In this document: positions 1-6,608 of the stretch, in pieces
Layout of the letters: each line of letters opens with the position of its first letter
How positions within the stretch are numbered: the first letter of the stretch is position 1
IMG/VR virus record: IMGVR_UViG_3300036864_000090
Coordinates: 1 to 20,026 of that record
Direction: 5' to 3' (one strand)
DNA length: 20,026 nt
From: a virus
Position numbers and translations under genes: made by a program
The notes under the pieces: generated by a model
The model's input: the letters and a program-made list of their open reading frames with translations, nothing else
What the model was told of the DNA's origin: nothing
The model's database searches: none

Positions 1-1
1 G

Positions 2-2692
2 CTGTCGGCCGCCGGTGAGGCCGCGCTCGCGGACACCCTTGCGGGTCTGTGGGCGCACGTGCTCGGGGTGCGTACGACACTGATCGCGGCCGGGGATCCG
101 CCGAACGGGCACGGGCTCGACAACGTTGGCCGCAAGCTGTGGACTGCCGCGCTGGAGCGATGGGTGAAGCCGATCGCCGACCAGGTCTGGGCCGACTCGC
201 CTCCGATCGTCCGCGAGCAGAACTGGGCCGCGCTGCTTCAGCGGGCACAGTGGACCGTGGACCTGATCACCGATGCGATCAGCCGGACTCTGAGCCTGTT
301 CTCCTCCGCGCCGACCGATCAGCTCCGCGACCAGGTGACACGCGTACTCGACATGGACGCGTACACCGAGACACTCCGGACCGAGATCGCCGAGGTTGAA
401 TCGGCCCTGCTCGACTCGAATCAATCGAACGTTGACCGTGGCGCGCAGTTCTCTCGGCGCGTCCGGCTGTCGGCCAAGCTGTTCATGCTGAAGGCGTCCC
501 GTGCCCGCAGCAAGGGGTACGCCGCGCTCGCGAACGTGGATCCGCCCGAGCGGGCGCGCGAGGATCGGCAGAACGCCCAGAAGGCCAGCCGTCCGGCCGC
601 CGATATCCGCACCGTCGAGCAGGAGATCAGCAGGCTCGACGACCGGCTCTACCACAACCCCGACCTTGAACCGAACCAGCTCGCCCAGCTCCGCGCCAAG
701 CTTGTCCGGCTGAACGGGGAGGGGCAGCACGGGCGGGAGACCTGGCGGAACACCATCACGCGCGACTCTCGCGCCATCGCGACTGGCCTCACCAACTCGG
801 CCACGTTGCAATACGGACTCGACCGCGCGCAGGCCACCGGCGACCAGTGGGTCAAGCAGTGGGTCGCGACCGAGGATGATCGGACGCGGCCGACGCACAC
901 GCACGCCGATGGGCAGGTCCAGCCGCTGGCCCAGCCGTTTCGTCTCGGGGGAGGCGAGTCCGGTCAGCCGGAAGCGCTGGCCGACTTCCCCGGGGACTTC
1001 GACCTGCCGCCCGCCGAGTTCTGGAACTGCCGGTGCTCCATGCGGGTGCTGTCCCGCGCCCAGTTCGAAGCCCTACCGGCTGACGCGGAAGTCTCGGCCG
1101 ACCAAGTAGCCCTAGCCGCAAGTGCCCTGGAGGTCACACCCATGCCTGATGATGAGCTGTCCGACCTGCCGCCGGTGATGTGGCACGGCGTGATCACCAA
1201 GGAAGGCGTCTACACCGGCGACGCGCGGCTGTTCAGCCCGGGTGCGATGCGTACCGCTGCGCTGCCGCTGCCGATCCGATTCCAGCGCGAGGACTGGGGC
1301 GGCCACACCGGCGCTGTCGTCACGGCGAACCTGGAGGGTGCCCGCCGGTTCGGCGAGGACATCCGCGCCTGGGGTACGTTCGCCGACGGCACGCTGACGC
1401 CGGAGGTTGACGAGGTTCAGGGCCTCATGGCGACCCGGATGATTCGCGGGATCTCCATCGACGGGGATGACGTGCTGGATTCGCAGTTCTCCATCGAGCT
1501 GAACGAGCAGGGCGACGCGTTCACTGTGTTCGATTCGATGCGGCTGCGGGCCGCCACGTTCGTCGCCATCCCCGCGTACGACGGAGCCGAGGTCTACCTC
1601 GGGCCGCCCCCGGCCGACTGGCATCTGGAGGGTGAACCGCTCGTAGTCGAGCAGAACGACCCCGGCGACACCCGGCCGGTCAGCGAGATGGACGACGATG
1701 AGCTGATGGGCCTTCTGGCCGCGTCGCGCGTGCCGGAGAACCTCGCGGAGTACTGGACGGTTGGCGAGGGTGCAGCGAAGATCGCGTGGGGTACTCCCGG
1801 CGATTTCAACCGATGCCGGTCGAACCTCGCCCAGTACGTCCCACCGGGTCAGCTCAGTGGCATGTGCGCGAACCTGCATCACCGAGCGCTCGGCAAGTGG
1901 CCGGGTGAAGAGGCCGCGCTGATCGCTCGCGGCGGGCCGGTGCTGTCCGTGTCCGATCGCGCCTCTTCCGCTCCGGGGCTTCAGCACCACGAGCTGACCG
2001 AGCCGAAGGACTGGGACTTTACAGCCGACCAGTTCGCGCCGCGCGAGCTGGACGCGCTGACCCCCGTCACGATCGACGACGACGGCTCGGTCTGGGGCCA
2101 TCTGGCCGGGTGGGAGACCTGTCACACCGGGTTCTCCGACTACTGCCAGAAGCCCCCGCGTTCGGCCACGGGCTACGCACTGTTCCACACGGGCGCAGTC
2201 CGGCTGACGGACGGCACGGATCTGCCCATCGGCAAGCTGACAGTTGGCGCTGGACACGCCAACGCGACCAGCGGTCTGCGGGCTGCCGTAGCGCACTACG
2301 ACAACTCGGCCGTGGCCGTCGCCATGATCCGCGTGCATGAAGACACGTGGGGTGTACAGGCATCCGGCGTGATCATCCCCGGCACGCCCCGGGAAAAGAT
2401 CGAAGAACTACGCCGTTCACCGATCTCCGGCGACTGGCGACCGTACCGGGGGAACCTGGAGCTGATCGCCGGACTCGGCGTGAACTCCCCGGGCTTCCCG
2501 ATCCCGCGCGTCCTCATCGCGACGGCGGGCGGCAAACAGCTCTCGCTGGTCGCGGCCGGATACGTGGGCCGCGATCTCGACGCGGAAGTGATGGAGTTGG
2601 CAGCCCGATTCGCGCCGACCGCTGCCGAGTTGAGCGACCGCGTTGCTATCCTGGCAGCGCGTATTACATCCCCAACTAGCGTGGAGGGCTGA
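2..2692 (+). CDS. MuF-like minor capsid protein fused to capsid maturation protease (5' partial)
   Basis: The reading frame is open from base 2, so the true start lies upstream of the window; it ends at TGA 2690-2692. At 872-1043 it has the phage Mu gpF-type head morphogenesis signature: DDRTRPTHTHADGQ, then a PAEFWNCRC motif. A second domain at about 1165-1620 looks like an actinophage capsid maturation protease, with a candidate catalytic His in WGGHTGA (about 1296-1316) and Ser in RGISIDGDD (about 1445-1471). A third segment at 1705-1920 carries EYWTVGEGAAKIAWGTPGDF and LHHRALGKWPGEE, common in these proteases. The C-terminal part (about 2000-2690) contains a GHLAGWETCHTGF region typical of the same proteins. 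By analogy it would enter the prohead, take part in DNA packaging and ejection, and cleave the scaffold part of the capsid protein encoded 880 bases downstream. Single-chain MuF-protease fusions are known in actinophages. The catalytic residues are inferred by eye. Confidence 0.88.
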   Translation: MSAAGEAALADTLAGLWAHVLGVRTTLIAAGDPPNGHGLDNVGRKLWTAALERWVKPIADQVWADSPPIVREQNWAALLQRAQWTVDLITDAISRTLSLFSSAPTDQLRDQVTRVLDMDAYTETLRTEIAEVESALLDSNQSNVDRGAQFSRRVRLSAKLFMLKASRARSKGYAALANVDPPERAREDRQNAQKASRPAADIRTVEQEISRLDDRLYHNPDLEPNQLAQLRAKLVRLNGEGQHGRETWRNTITRDSRAIATGLTNSATLQYGLDRAQATGDQWVKQWVATEDDRTRPTHTHADGQVQPLAQPFRLGGGESGQPEALADFPGDFDLPPAEFWNCRCSMRVLSRAQFEALPADAEVSADQVALAASALEVTPMPDDELSDLPPVMWHGVITKEGVYTGDARLFSPGAMRTAALPLPIRFQREDWGGHTGAVVTANLEGARRFGEDIRAWGTFADGTLTPEVDEVQGLMATRMIRGISIDGDDVLDSQFSIELNEQGDAFTVFDSMRLRAATFVAIPAYDGAEVYLGPPPADWHLEGEPLVVEQNDPGDTRPVSEMDDDELMGLLAASRVPENLAEYWTVGEGAAKIAWGTPGDFNRCRSNLAQYVPPGQLSGMCANLHHRALGKWPGEEAALIARGGPVLSVSDRASSAPGLQHHELTEPKDWDFTADQFAPRELDALTPVTIDDDGSVWGHLAGWETCHTGFSDYCQKPPRSATGYALFHTGAVRLTDGTDLPIGKLTVGAGHANATSGLRAAVAHYDNSAVAVAMIRVHEDTWGVQASGVIIPGTPREKIEELRRSPISGDWRPYRGNLELIAGLGVNSPGFPIPRVLIATAGGKQLSLVAAGYVGRDLDAEVMELAARFAPTAAELSDRVAILAARITSPTSVEG

Positions 2693-2695
2693 GCC

Positions 2696-2857
2696 ATAGG
2701 GTGCGGATGCGGGGGCAGCGCGAAAGCTGCCAAGGCGAGTGTCCAGACGTACGAGATCACCGGCGACCCGCAGGGTCTGAAGTACCTCACCGAGCGCGAC
2801 GCCATCGACGCCAAGGCGTCGCGCGGCCTGGCCGGTGACGTGGTCGCCTCGCAGTAG
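2696..2857 (+). CDS. Small Cys/Gly-rich protein, apparent ATA start
   Basis: This 53-residue protein begins (I/M)GCGCGGSAKAAK and continues with a VQTYEITGD segment before a short charged helix. Small GCGCGG-type proteins of unknown function often follow the capsid protease in actinophages. The frame has no ATG, GTG or TTG near its conserved-looking N-terminus. The codon at the expected position is ATA (2696-2698). A strong ribosome binding site, GGAGGG (2683-2688), lies 7 bases upstream, and the stop codon of the previous gene ends 3 bases before, in the same frame. Initiation at ATA, possibly by reinitiation, is the simplest reading. Alternatives are readthrough of the TGA to extend the protease, or an ATG-to-ATA base error. 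Two hairpins follow the TAG stop. Function unknown. Confidence 0.62.
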   Translation: MGCGCGGSAKAAKASVQTYEITGDPQGLKYLTERDAIDAKASRGLAGDVVASQ

Positions 2858-2865
2858 AATTGCAG

Positions 2866-2888
2866 TCGGGGCACACCGGAGGCCCCGA
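2866..2888 (+). other. Short hairpin after the Cys/Gly-rich gene
   Basis: TCGGGGC (2866-2872) pairs perfectly with GCCCCGA (2882-2888) across a 9-base loop. It sits 8 bases past the stop of the small Cys/Gly-rich gene and just before a stronger hairpin. It may help terminate or protect the 3' end of the transcript. No T-tract follows. Confidence 0.4.
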
Positions 2889-2900
2889 TAACCGCACAAG

Positions 2901-2937
2901 CAGAACCCCTCCGGAGGGACGCGCCGGAGGGGTTCTG
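2901..2937 (+). terminator. Strong intrinsic terminator-type hairpin
   Basis: CAGAACCCCTCCGG (2901-2914) and CCGGAGGGGTTCTG (2924-2937) form a perfect 14-bp stem with a 9-base loop. It lies after the protease and Cys/Gly-rich genes and before two genes on the opposite strand, where rightward transcription would need to stop. There is no clear T-run, which is common for actinobacterial terminators. Confidence 0.75.
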
Positions 2938-3002
2938 TCGTATCCTGAACTCGGCAATCCGCACGTCTGAGCTGCGGGGGAGTCTTCGCGGGAAATGACC
3001 CG

Positions 3003-3037
3003 GAGGGCCTACCGGATTTTCAAACCGGTAGGCCCTC
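3003..3037 (-). terminator. Terminator hairpin for the minus-strand gene pair
   Basis: GAGGGCCTACCGG (3003-3015) pairs perfectly with CCGGTAGGCCCTC (3025-3037), giving a 13-bp stem around a 9-base AT-rich loop. The inner edge is 7 bases beyond the stop codon of the leftward gene at 3045. It should therefore end the minus-strand transcript, and being symmetric it could also block rightward read-through. No clear T-tract is seen on either side. Confidence 0.7.
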
Positions 3038-3044
3038 GCTTCGT

Positions 3045-3221
3045 TCAGAACATGCGCAGTTCGATCACGGAGCGGCCCCGGAGCTTGTAGCTCTTGAACG
3101 TCAGGTCCAGCCCGGCCGCCCGTGCCTCGCGGCGGATCTCCAGGGCCTTGCTCCGGCGGGCATCCGCCCCGCTCAGGACGACGTAACCCCATGTCCTGAG
3201 CGATGAGAGAGTGTCGCTCAT
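3045..3221 (-). CDS. Small hypothetical protein, minus strand
   Basis: The complement encodes a 58-residue basic protein starting MSDTLSSLRTWGYVVLSGAD and ending SVIELRMF. Its ATG (3219-3221) overlaps the TGA of the upstream minus-strand gene in an ATGA arrangement, which implies translational coupling; no independent ribosome binding site is visible. It is rich in Arg and Lys (ADARRSKALEIRREARAAGL), predicted to be an amphipathic helix followed by short strands (LDLTFKSYKL, SVIELRMF). The pattern is compatible with a small alpha/beta nucleic-acid-binding fold, but no family is recognised. A terminator-type hairpin follows. Its orientation against the structural operon suggests an accessory (moron) gene. 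The overlap and the hairpin support it being real. Confidence 0.6.
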   Translation of the reverse strand: MSDTLSSLRTWGYVVLSGADARRSKALEIRREARAAGLDLTFKSYKLRGRSVIELRMF

Positions 3222-3391
3222 CGTGATACCGGGGTGTAAATCGGCCGGTCGATGGACGCGCGCCGGGCGTTCAGCTCATCCGCTGTGATGGAGTGACGAG
3301 CCATCCACGCCATTGCCTCATCGCAATCTTTGCCGGTCTGGTCGAACGTGACCAGGCAGTTGACTCGGTCCAAGATCTCCACGCGGGTCAT
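3218..3391 (-). CDS. Small hypothetical protein, minus strand, first of a two-gene unit
   Basis: The complement encodes 57 residues beginning MTRVEILDRVNCLVTFDQTG. The start is the ATG at 3389-3391; GAAAGG (complement of 3399-3404) lies 7 bases upstream as ribosome binding site. A longer frame exists upstream on this strand, but it would read antisense through the capsid gene, so the short form is chosen. The middle (DEAMAWMARHSITADELNAR) resembles a small helical domain. No TM segment or signal peptide is seen, and no family is recognised. It overlaps the next minus-strand gene by 4 bases, forming a compact unit with its own possible promoter and terminator. It may be an accessory gene expressed separately from the virion genes. 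Confidence 0.6.
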   Translation of the reverse strand: MTRVEILDRVNCLVTFDQTGKDCDEAMAWMARHSITADELNARRASIDRPIYTPVSR

Positions 3392-3429
3392 CTCAGTGCC
3401 TTTCTCGCAGTTCCTTGCTGACAGGTAGA

Positions 3430-3458
3430 ACATTACACCCCGCCAGGCCCCAGCGCAA
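3430..3458 (-). promoter_or_regulatory. Possible promoter for the minus-strand gene pair
   Basis: On the minus strand, TTGCGC (complement of 3453-3458) and TAATGT (complement of 3430-3435) are separated by 17 bases and lie about 40 bases upstream of the ATG at 3391. Each hexamer matches the sigma-70-type consensus at only about half its positions, so the call rests mainly on spacing and location in the divergent intergenic region. Confidence 0.3.
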
Positions 3459-3485
3459 GCCGCTACGGCAAATGGCGTGTCGGGC

Positions 3486-3560
3486 TGTAATCTGTTCACA
3501 GTACGTACGCCGTCTGAGCCTCGGGCCGGGTCACACAGAAACTCTGACACTCCCGAGGAG
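3486..3560 (+). promoter_or_regulatory. Promoter/leader module upstream of the major capsid gene
   Basis: TGTAAT (3486-3491) is a -10-like hexamer. It is followed by GTACGTAC and then the block CTGAGCCTCGGGCCGGG (3514-3530), which recurs before the major tail and tape measure genes. A 23-base stretch, 3509-3531, is identical to 14535-14557. CCTCGGG (3519-3525) can pair with CCCGAGG (3552-3558), placing half of the capsid gene's GAGGAG ribosome binding site (3555-3560) in a stem. No conserved -35 is visible. The repetition is seen directly; promoter activity and translational control are inferences. Confidence 0.6.
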
Positions 3561-3569
3561 ACACAGACC

Positions 3570-5405
3570 GTGGACCCGATCACGCTCCAAGAACTGCTGG
3601 ACGAGCTTGCCCGCGAGGGCGGCAACCTGACCGATTTCCTGGCCACCGCAGTGACGGCTGGTCGGATCTCCGTCGAGCACGCGGACGCTCTGCTGACCGA
3701 GGCCCAGGCTGCGGCCGAGGTCATCGTCAATGCAGAGACCCGCACCCCCGCCGATGTGGCGACCCTGACCACCCTGGCCGACGCCGTGGATGCTGTCCGC
3801 GAGACCCGCACGGGCCTGGTCGAGACCGCCGCCGCCGAGGCCCAGGCCATCTCGGATCTGGCCGCGCGCATCGCGCCGGTCGCCGACACCGCGACTGACC
3901 CGGCCGACGGCGACGCCCCGGCCGACGACGAGCCCGAGGTCGCTGACGAGCCCGAGGTTGTCGTTCCCGACGACGCCAGCTCCATCACCGAGCCGGAGCC
4001 GGTCACCGCGAGCACCCCGGCCCTGCCGACCATTCCGCGTCCGCGCGTGGACGTGGCCGCCATCGCCCGCCGGACCCAGCGTCCCGCCCCGGTCAACATC
4101 CCCGAGGGCGGACAGATCCCGTTCGGCGGCGCGCTGGTCGCGTCGGCCGGTGCCCCCGGCGGCCGGAGCCTCGGCCAGGTCTACAACACCTGGGACCAGG
4201 TGGGCGACGCGGCTATGTCCGCGTTCGGTTCGATGTCCCGTGGTCAGCTTCAGTCGCTGGTCGCCTCGGCTGCCAACTCGGGCACGGCGTTCCGTCAGCA
4301 GACCGGCCTGGCGAGCTTCCGGATGGAGTTCCCGGACGAGCTGGTCATCTCCGACACCGGCCAGGACTCGACCGCCATCCTCGCCCGCGCCGCCGACCAG
4401 TCCCGCCTGCCGGGCGGATCGCTGCTCGCGGCCGGTGGATGGTGCTCCCCGTCGGAGACCATGTACGACCTGTGTGAGCTGCCGTGTTCGCTCGACGGCA
4501 TCCTGTCCCTGCCCGAGGTCCTCGCGAGCCGGGGCGGTATCCGCTACACCCGTGGCCTGAACTTCGAAGACATCTACAACGGGACGGGGTACTTCCACTT
4601 CACCGAAGCGGAGATGATGGCCGATCCCCGTCCGGACAAGCCGTGCATGGAGATCCCGTGCCCGTCCTTCACGGACGTTCGGCTCGACGTGGACGGGCTC
4701 TGCATCACCGGCGACATCATGCAGAACCGGACCTACCCGGAGGTCGTAGCCCAGTTCATTCAGGGCGCGATGTGCGCGCACGCCCACCGCGTGAACGCGT
4801 TCAAGATCGCTGCGATCTCGGCCGGTTCGACCAACGATGGCGCGATCACCATGGCCGGTCTGGGCGCGACCAACTCGATCCTCTACGCGATCGAACTGGA
4901 GGTCATGGCGTACCGCTACCGTGGCCGCCGGTCGCAGGCGGACACCAGCCTGCTTGAGCTGGTCGCCCCGTTCTGGATCAAGGCAGTGATCCGGGCGGAC
5001 ATCGCCAACCGCAACGCGCCGTCCGGCATCGGCAACCCGCAGGCCGTGAGCGACGCCGAGATCGTCGCCTGGTTCGCCAGCCGGGGTGTCGCCGTGCAGT
5101 TCGTGTACGACTGGCAGGACCTGATCGGCGTGAACGAGGACGACCCGGGTACCGCCGTCGTGGACTACCCGAACACGGTCGAATTCATCCTCTACGAGGC
5201 GGGTACCTGGGTGGTTCCGTCGCTCGACGTGATCACCCTGGACACCCTGTACGACTCGACGCTGATCAAGCAGAACAAGTACCAGGCGCTGTTCACGGAG
5301 CAGGCGTTCGCGGTTACCGAGCGCTGCTTCGGCTCGCGCCGGTTCTCCGTGCCGGTCTGCGCCAACGGAAACACGGGCCTTCAGGTCCAGGCGGTCTGCG
5401 CGTAA
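3570..5405 (+). CDS. Major capsid protein with N-terminal scaffold-like domain (HK97 type)
   Basis: The start is GTG 3570-3572, with GAGGAG (3555-3560) 9 bases upstream. A longer frame to 3477 exists, but it would run through the repeated promoter/leader element. The product is 611 residues. Residues 1 to about 105 are helical and Ala/Glu-rich (ITLQELLDELAREG), followed by an acidic Asp/Pro linker to about 150; together they look like a scaffold (delta) domain removed by the upstream protease. From about 165 on it resembles actinophage HK97-fold capsid proteins, with a Cys-containing GGWCSPSETMYDLCE motif (residues about 289-303), KPCMEIPCPSF, and a C-terminal AFAVTERCFGSRRFSVPVC strand region. 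It would form the icosahedral shell. A perfect hairpin after the stop may reduce read-through into later genes. The capsid call is strong; domain borders are approximate. Confidence 0.9.
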   Translation: MDPITLQELLDELAREGGNLTDFLATAVTAGRISVEHADALLTEAQAAAEVIVNAETRTPADVATLTTLADAVDAVRETRTGLVETAAAEAQAISDLAARIAPVADTATDPADGDAPADDEPEVADEPEVVVPDDASSITEPEPVTASTPALPTIPRPRVDVAAIARRTQRPAPVNIPEGGQIPFGGALVASAGAPGGRSLGQVYNTWDQVGDAAMSAFGSMSRGQLQSLVASAANSGTAFRQQTGLASFRMEFPDELVISDTGQDSTAILARAADQSRLPGGSLLAAGGWCSPSETMYDLCELPCSLDGILSLPEVLASRGGIRYTRGLNFEDIYNGTGYFHFTEAEMMADPRPDKPCMEIPCPSFTDVRLDVDGLCITGDIMQNRTYPEVVAQFIQGAMCAHAHRVNAFKIAAISAGSTNDGAITMAGLGATNSILYAIELEVMAYRYRGRRSQADTSLLELVAPFWIKAVIRADIANRNAPSGIGNPQAVSDAEIVAWFASRGVAVQFVYDWQDLIGVNEDDPGTAVVDYPNTVEFILYEAGTWVVPSLDVITLDTLYDSTLIKQNKYQALFTEQAFAVTERCFGSRRFSVPVCANGNTGLQVQAVCA

Positions 5406-5417
5406 CCCTCTCTGGTC

Positions 5418-5450
5418 GGGTCCGGTCGCATCGTTACTGCGACCGGACCC
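5418..5450 (+). terminator. Hairpin after the major capsid gene (partial terminator or RNA-stabilising element)
   Basis: GGGTCCGGTCGCA (5418-5430) pairs perfectly with TGCGACCGGACCC (5438-5450), a 13-bp stem with a 7-base loop, starting 12 bases after the capsid stop codon. No T-run follows and the next gene has no visible promoter, so it more likely attenuates transcription or protects the capsid mRNA than stops transcription fully. Confidence 0.65.
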
Positions 5451-5477
5451 CCAGCCCGAAACGACTAGGGAGACGAA

Positions 5478-6329
5478 ATGCCCCAGGTTTACCCTCCGCT
5501 CCGGATCGATCCGCCGTCGGTCGAGCGTGCACTCGGCGGTCTGTACTCGGTCGCGCCGCCCCAGGACGGCCCCGGCGAGGGGAACCGGTGGGAGAACGGC
5601 GTTGAATACCAGGCCGAGACCTGCGCCGACCCGACCACGTGGGCCGTCACGTGCGGCACCGACAACGCACGCTTGCCGAAGGCATCCACGCTGGAGCTGC
5701 CGACTGTCACCGGCACGCCGTTCGTGGCCTACCTCGGTATCCTCTGCACGAAGGTCGGCTACACCTTCGAAGAGTTCGCGCGGCTGACCCGCAACGGGCT
5801 CGACATCTGCGAGCAGCGCGCGGTCGAGCGGACGTTCTGGACCGGCGACATGGGCAACGATCCGCATCTGGCGGACCCGACGACCACGATCCTCGCCAAC
5901 TCGGATGTGACCCCGCTCGGCGTGCTTCAGGGCGTGGCCGCGCTGGAGTCGTGGCTCGGTGACAACTACTGCGGTGTCGGCGTGCTGCACGCACCGCGCG
6001 GGCTGTCTCCGTACGCTGCTAACTTCCAGTTGATCCGGGGCACCGGCGCACGGCTGACGACCCCGCTCGGCACCCGCTGGGCCTTCGGCTCTGGCTACTC
6101 GGTCAACACCGGCCCCGACGGCACGCCCGCCCCCGACGGCTCGGCGTGGATCTACGTGACCGGCCAGGTCAATGTCTGGCGGTCCGCGATCTGGATGCAG
6201 CCGGACGAGCTGGAGCAGTCGTTCAACCGCACGACCAACGATGTCGAGATGTTCGCCGAGCGGGCCTTCGTCATCACCACGGAGTGCACTGTCGCAGCGG
6301 TTCGTGTCCGTCTCGACTGCACGTGCTGA
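5478..6329 (+). CDS. Probable second capsid-fold protein (capsid paralogue / minor capsid protein)
   Basis: This 283-residue protein starts at ATG 5478 with AGGGAG (5467-5472) upstream. It has a long central helix-rich part (TFEEFARLTRNGLDICEQRA, then VERTFWTGDMG), then a compact beta region. It ends with ERAFVITTECTVAAVRVRLD followed by CTC. That ending parallels the end of the major capsid protein (EQAFAVTERCFGSRRFSVPV): the same position, an [AF]-rich strand, one Cys in the middle and one near the end. The helix with E...FW.G is also reminiscent of HK97-type shell proteins. It could form pentamers, act as a minor shell subunit, or be a capsid-associated protein that shares only the last strand. 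It directly follows the major capsid gene. Assignment is by eye; structure prediction would settle it. Confidence 0.6.
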   Translation: MPQVYPPLRIDPPSVERALGGLYSVAPPQDGPGEGNRWENGVEYQAETCADPTTWAVTCGTDNARLPKASTLELPTVTGTPFVAYLGILCTKVGYTFEEFARLTRNGLDICEQRAVERTFWTGDMGNDPHLADPTTTILANSDVTPLGVLQGVAALESWLGDNYCGVGVLHAPRGLSPYAANFQLIRGTGARLTTPLGTRWAFGSGYSVNTGPDGTPAPDGSAWIYVTGQVNVWRSAIWMQPDELEQSFNRTTNDVEMFAERAFVITTECTVAAVRVRLDCTC

Positions 6330-6343
6330 TCGGAGAATCCCCC

Positions 6344-6571
6344 ATGTCCGAAGTCCTGCTGGAGCTGAACCACTACGTCCGTGGCGAGATGGCTACCAAG
6401 CTGCTCGCCGCCGCCCGCGAGTTGGGCTTCGGTGTGTCCGTGATCAAGTCGCAGTCCGAAGGCTTCCTCGTGCCGGTGGAGGTCCATCAGTACCTGTTCC
6501 CATCGCAGTACGAACCGATCATCCCCCCTGTGATCGATCCGGCCGCCGACTTCGCCGACGAGCTGGAGTAG
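6344..6571 (+). CDS. Small structural-region protein of unknown function
   Basis: The product has 75 residues, starting at ATG 6344 with CGGAGAA (6331-6337) 6 bases upstream; the upstream extension of the frame overlaps the previous gene and is not needed. The N-terminal two thirds look like a small alpha/beta unit (MSEVLLELNHYVRGEMATKL, then LLAAARELGFGVSVI). The C-terminal part is Pro-rich and acidic (IIPPVIDPAADFADELE) and probably disordered. It follows the capsid genes and precedes the large surface protein, so a decoration or joining role is possible. No family is recognised. Confidence 0.65.
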   Translation: MSEVLLELNHYVRGEMATKLLAAARELGFGVSVIKSQSEGFLVPVEVHQYLFPSQYEPIIPPVIDPAADFADELE

Positions 6572-6608
6572 TTGACCCGTCCGTAACCACAGCAGGGGGG
6601 AAACGAGA

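Noticed and set aside
3477-3569. ATG at 3477 as start of the major capsid protein
   Set aside because: It would translate the repeated promoter/leader element and has no good ribosome site; GTG 3570 has GAGGAG 9 bases upstream.
3218-4099. Long minus-strand frame of 293 codons
   Set aside because: Most of it is antisense to the capsid gene with Ser/Ala-biased shadow composition; only the last 57 codons form a plausible gene with its own start.
3531-5990. 819-codon minus-strand frame
   Set aside because: It mirrors the capsid genes and has the Arg/Gly/Val-rich look of high-GC antisense frames, with no recognisable domain.
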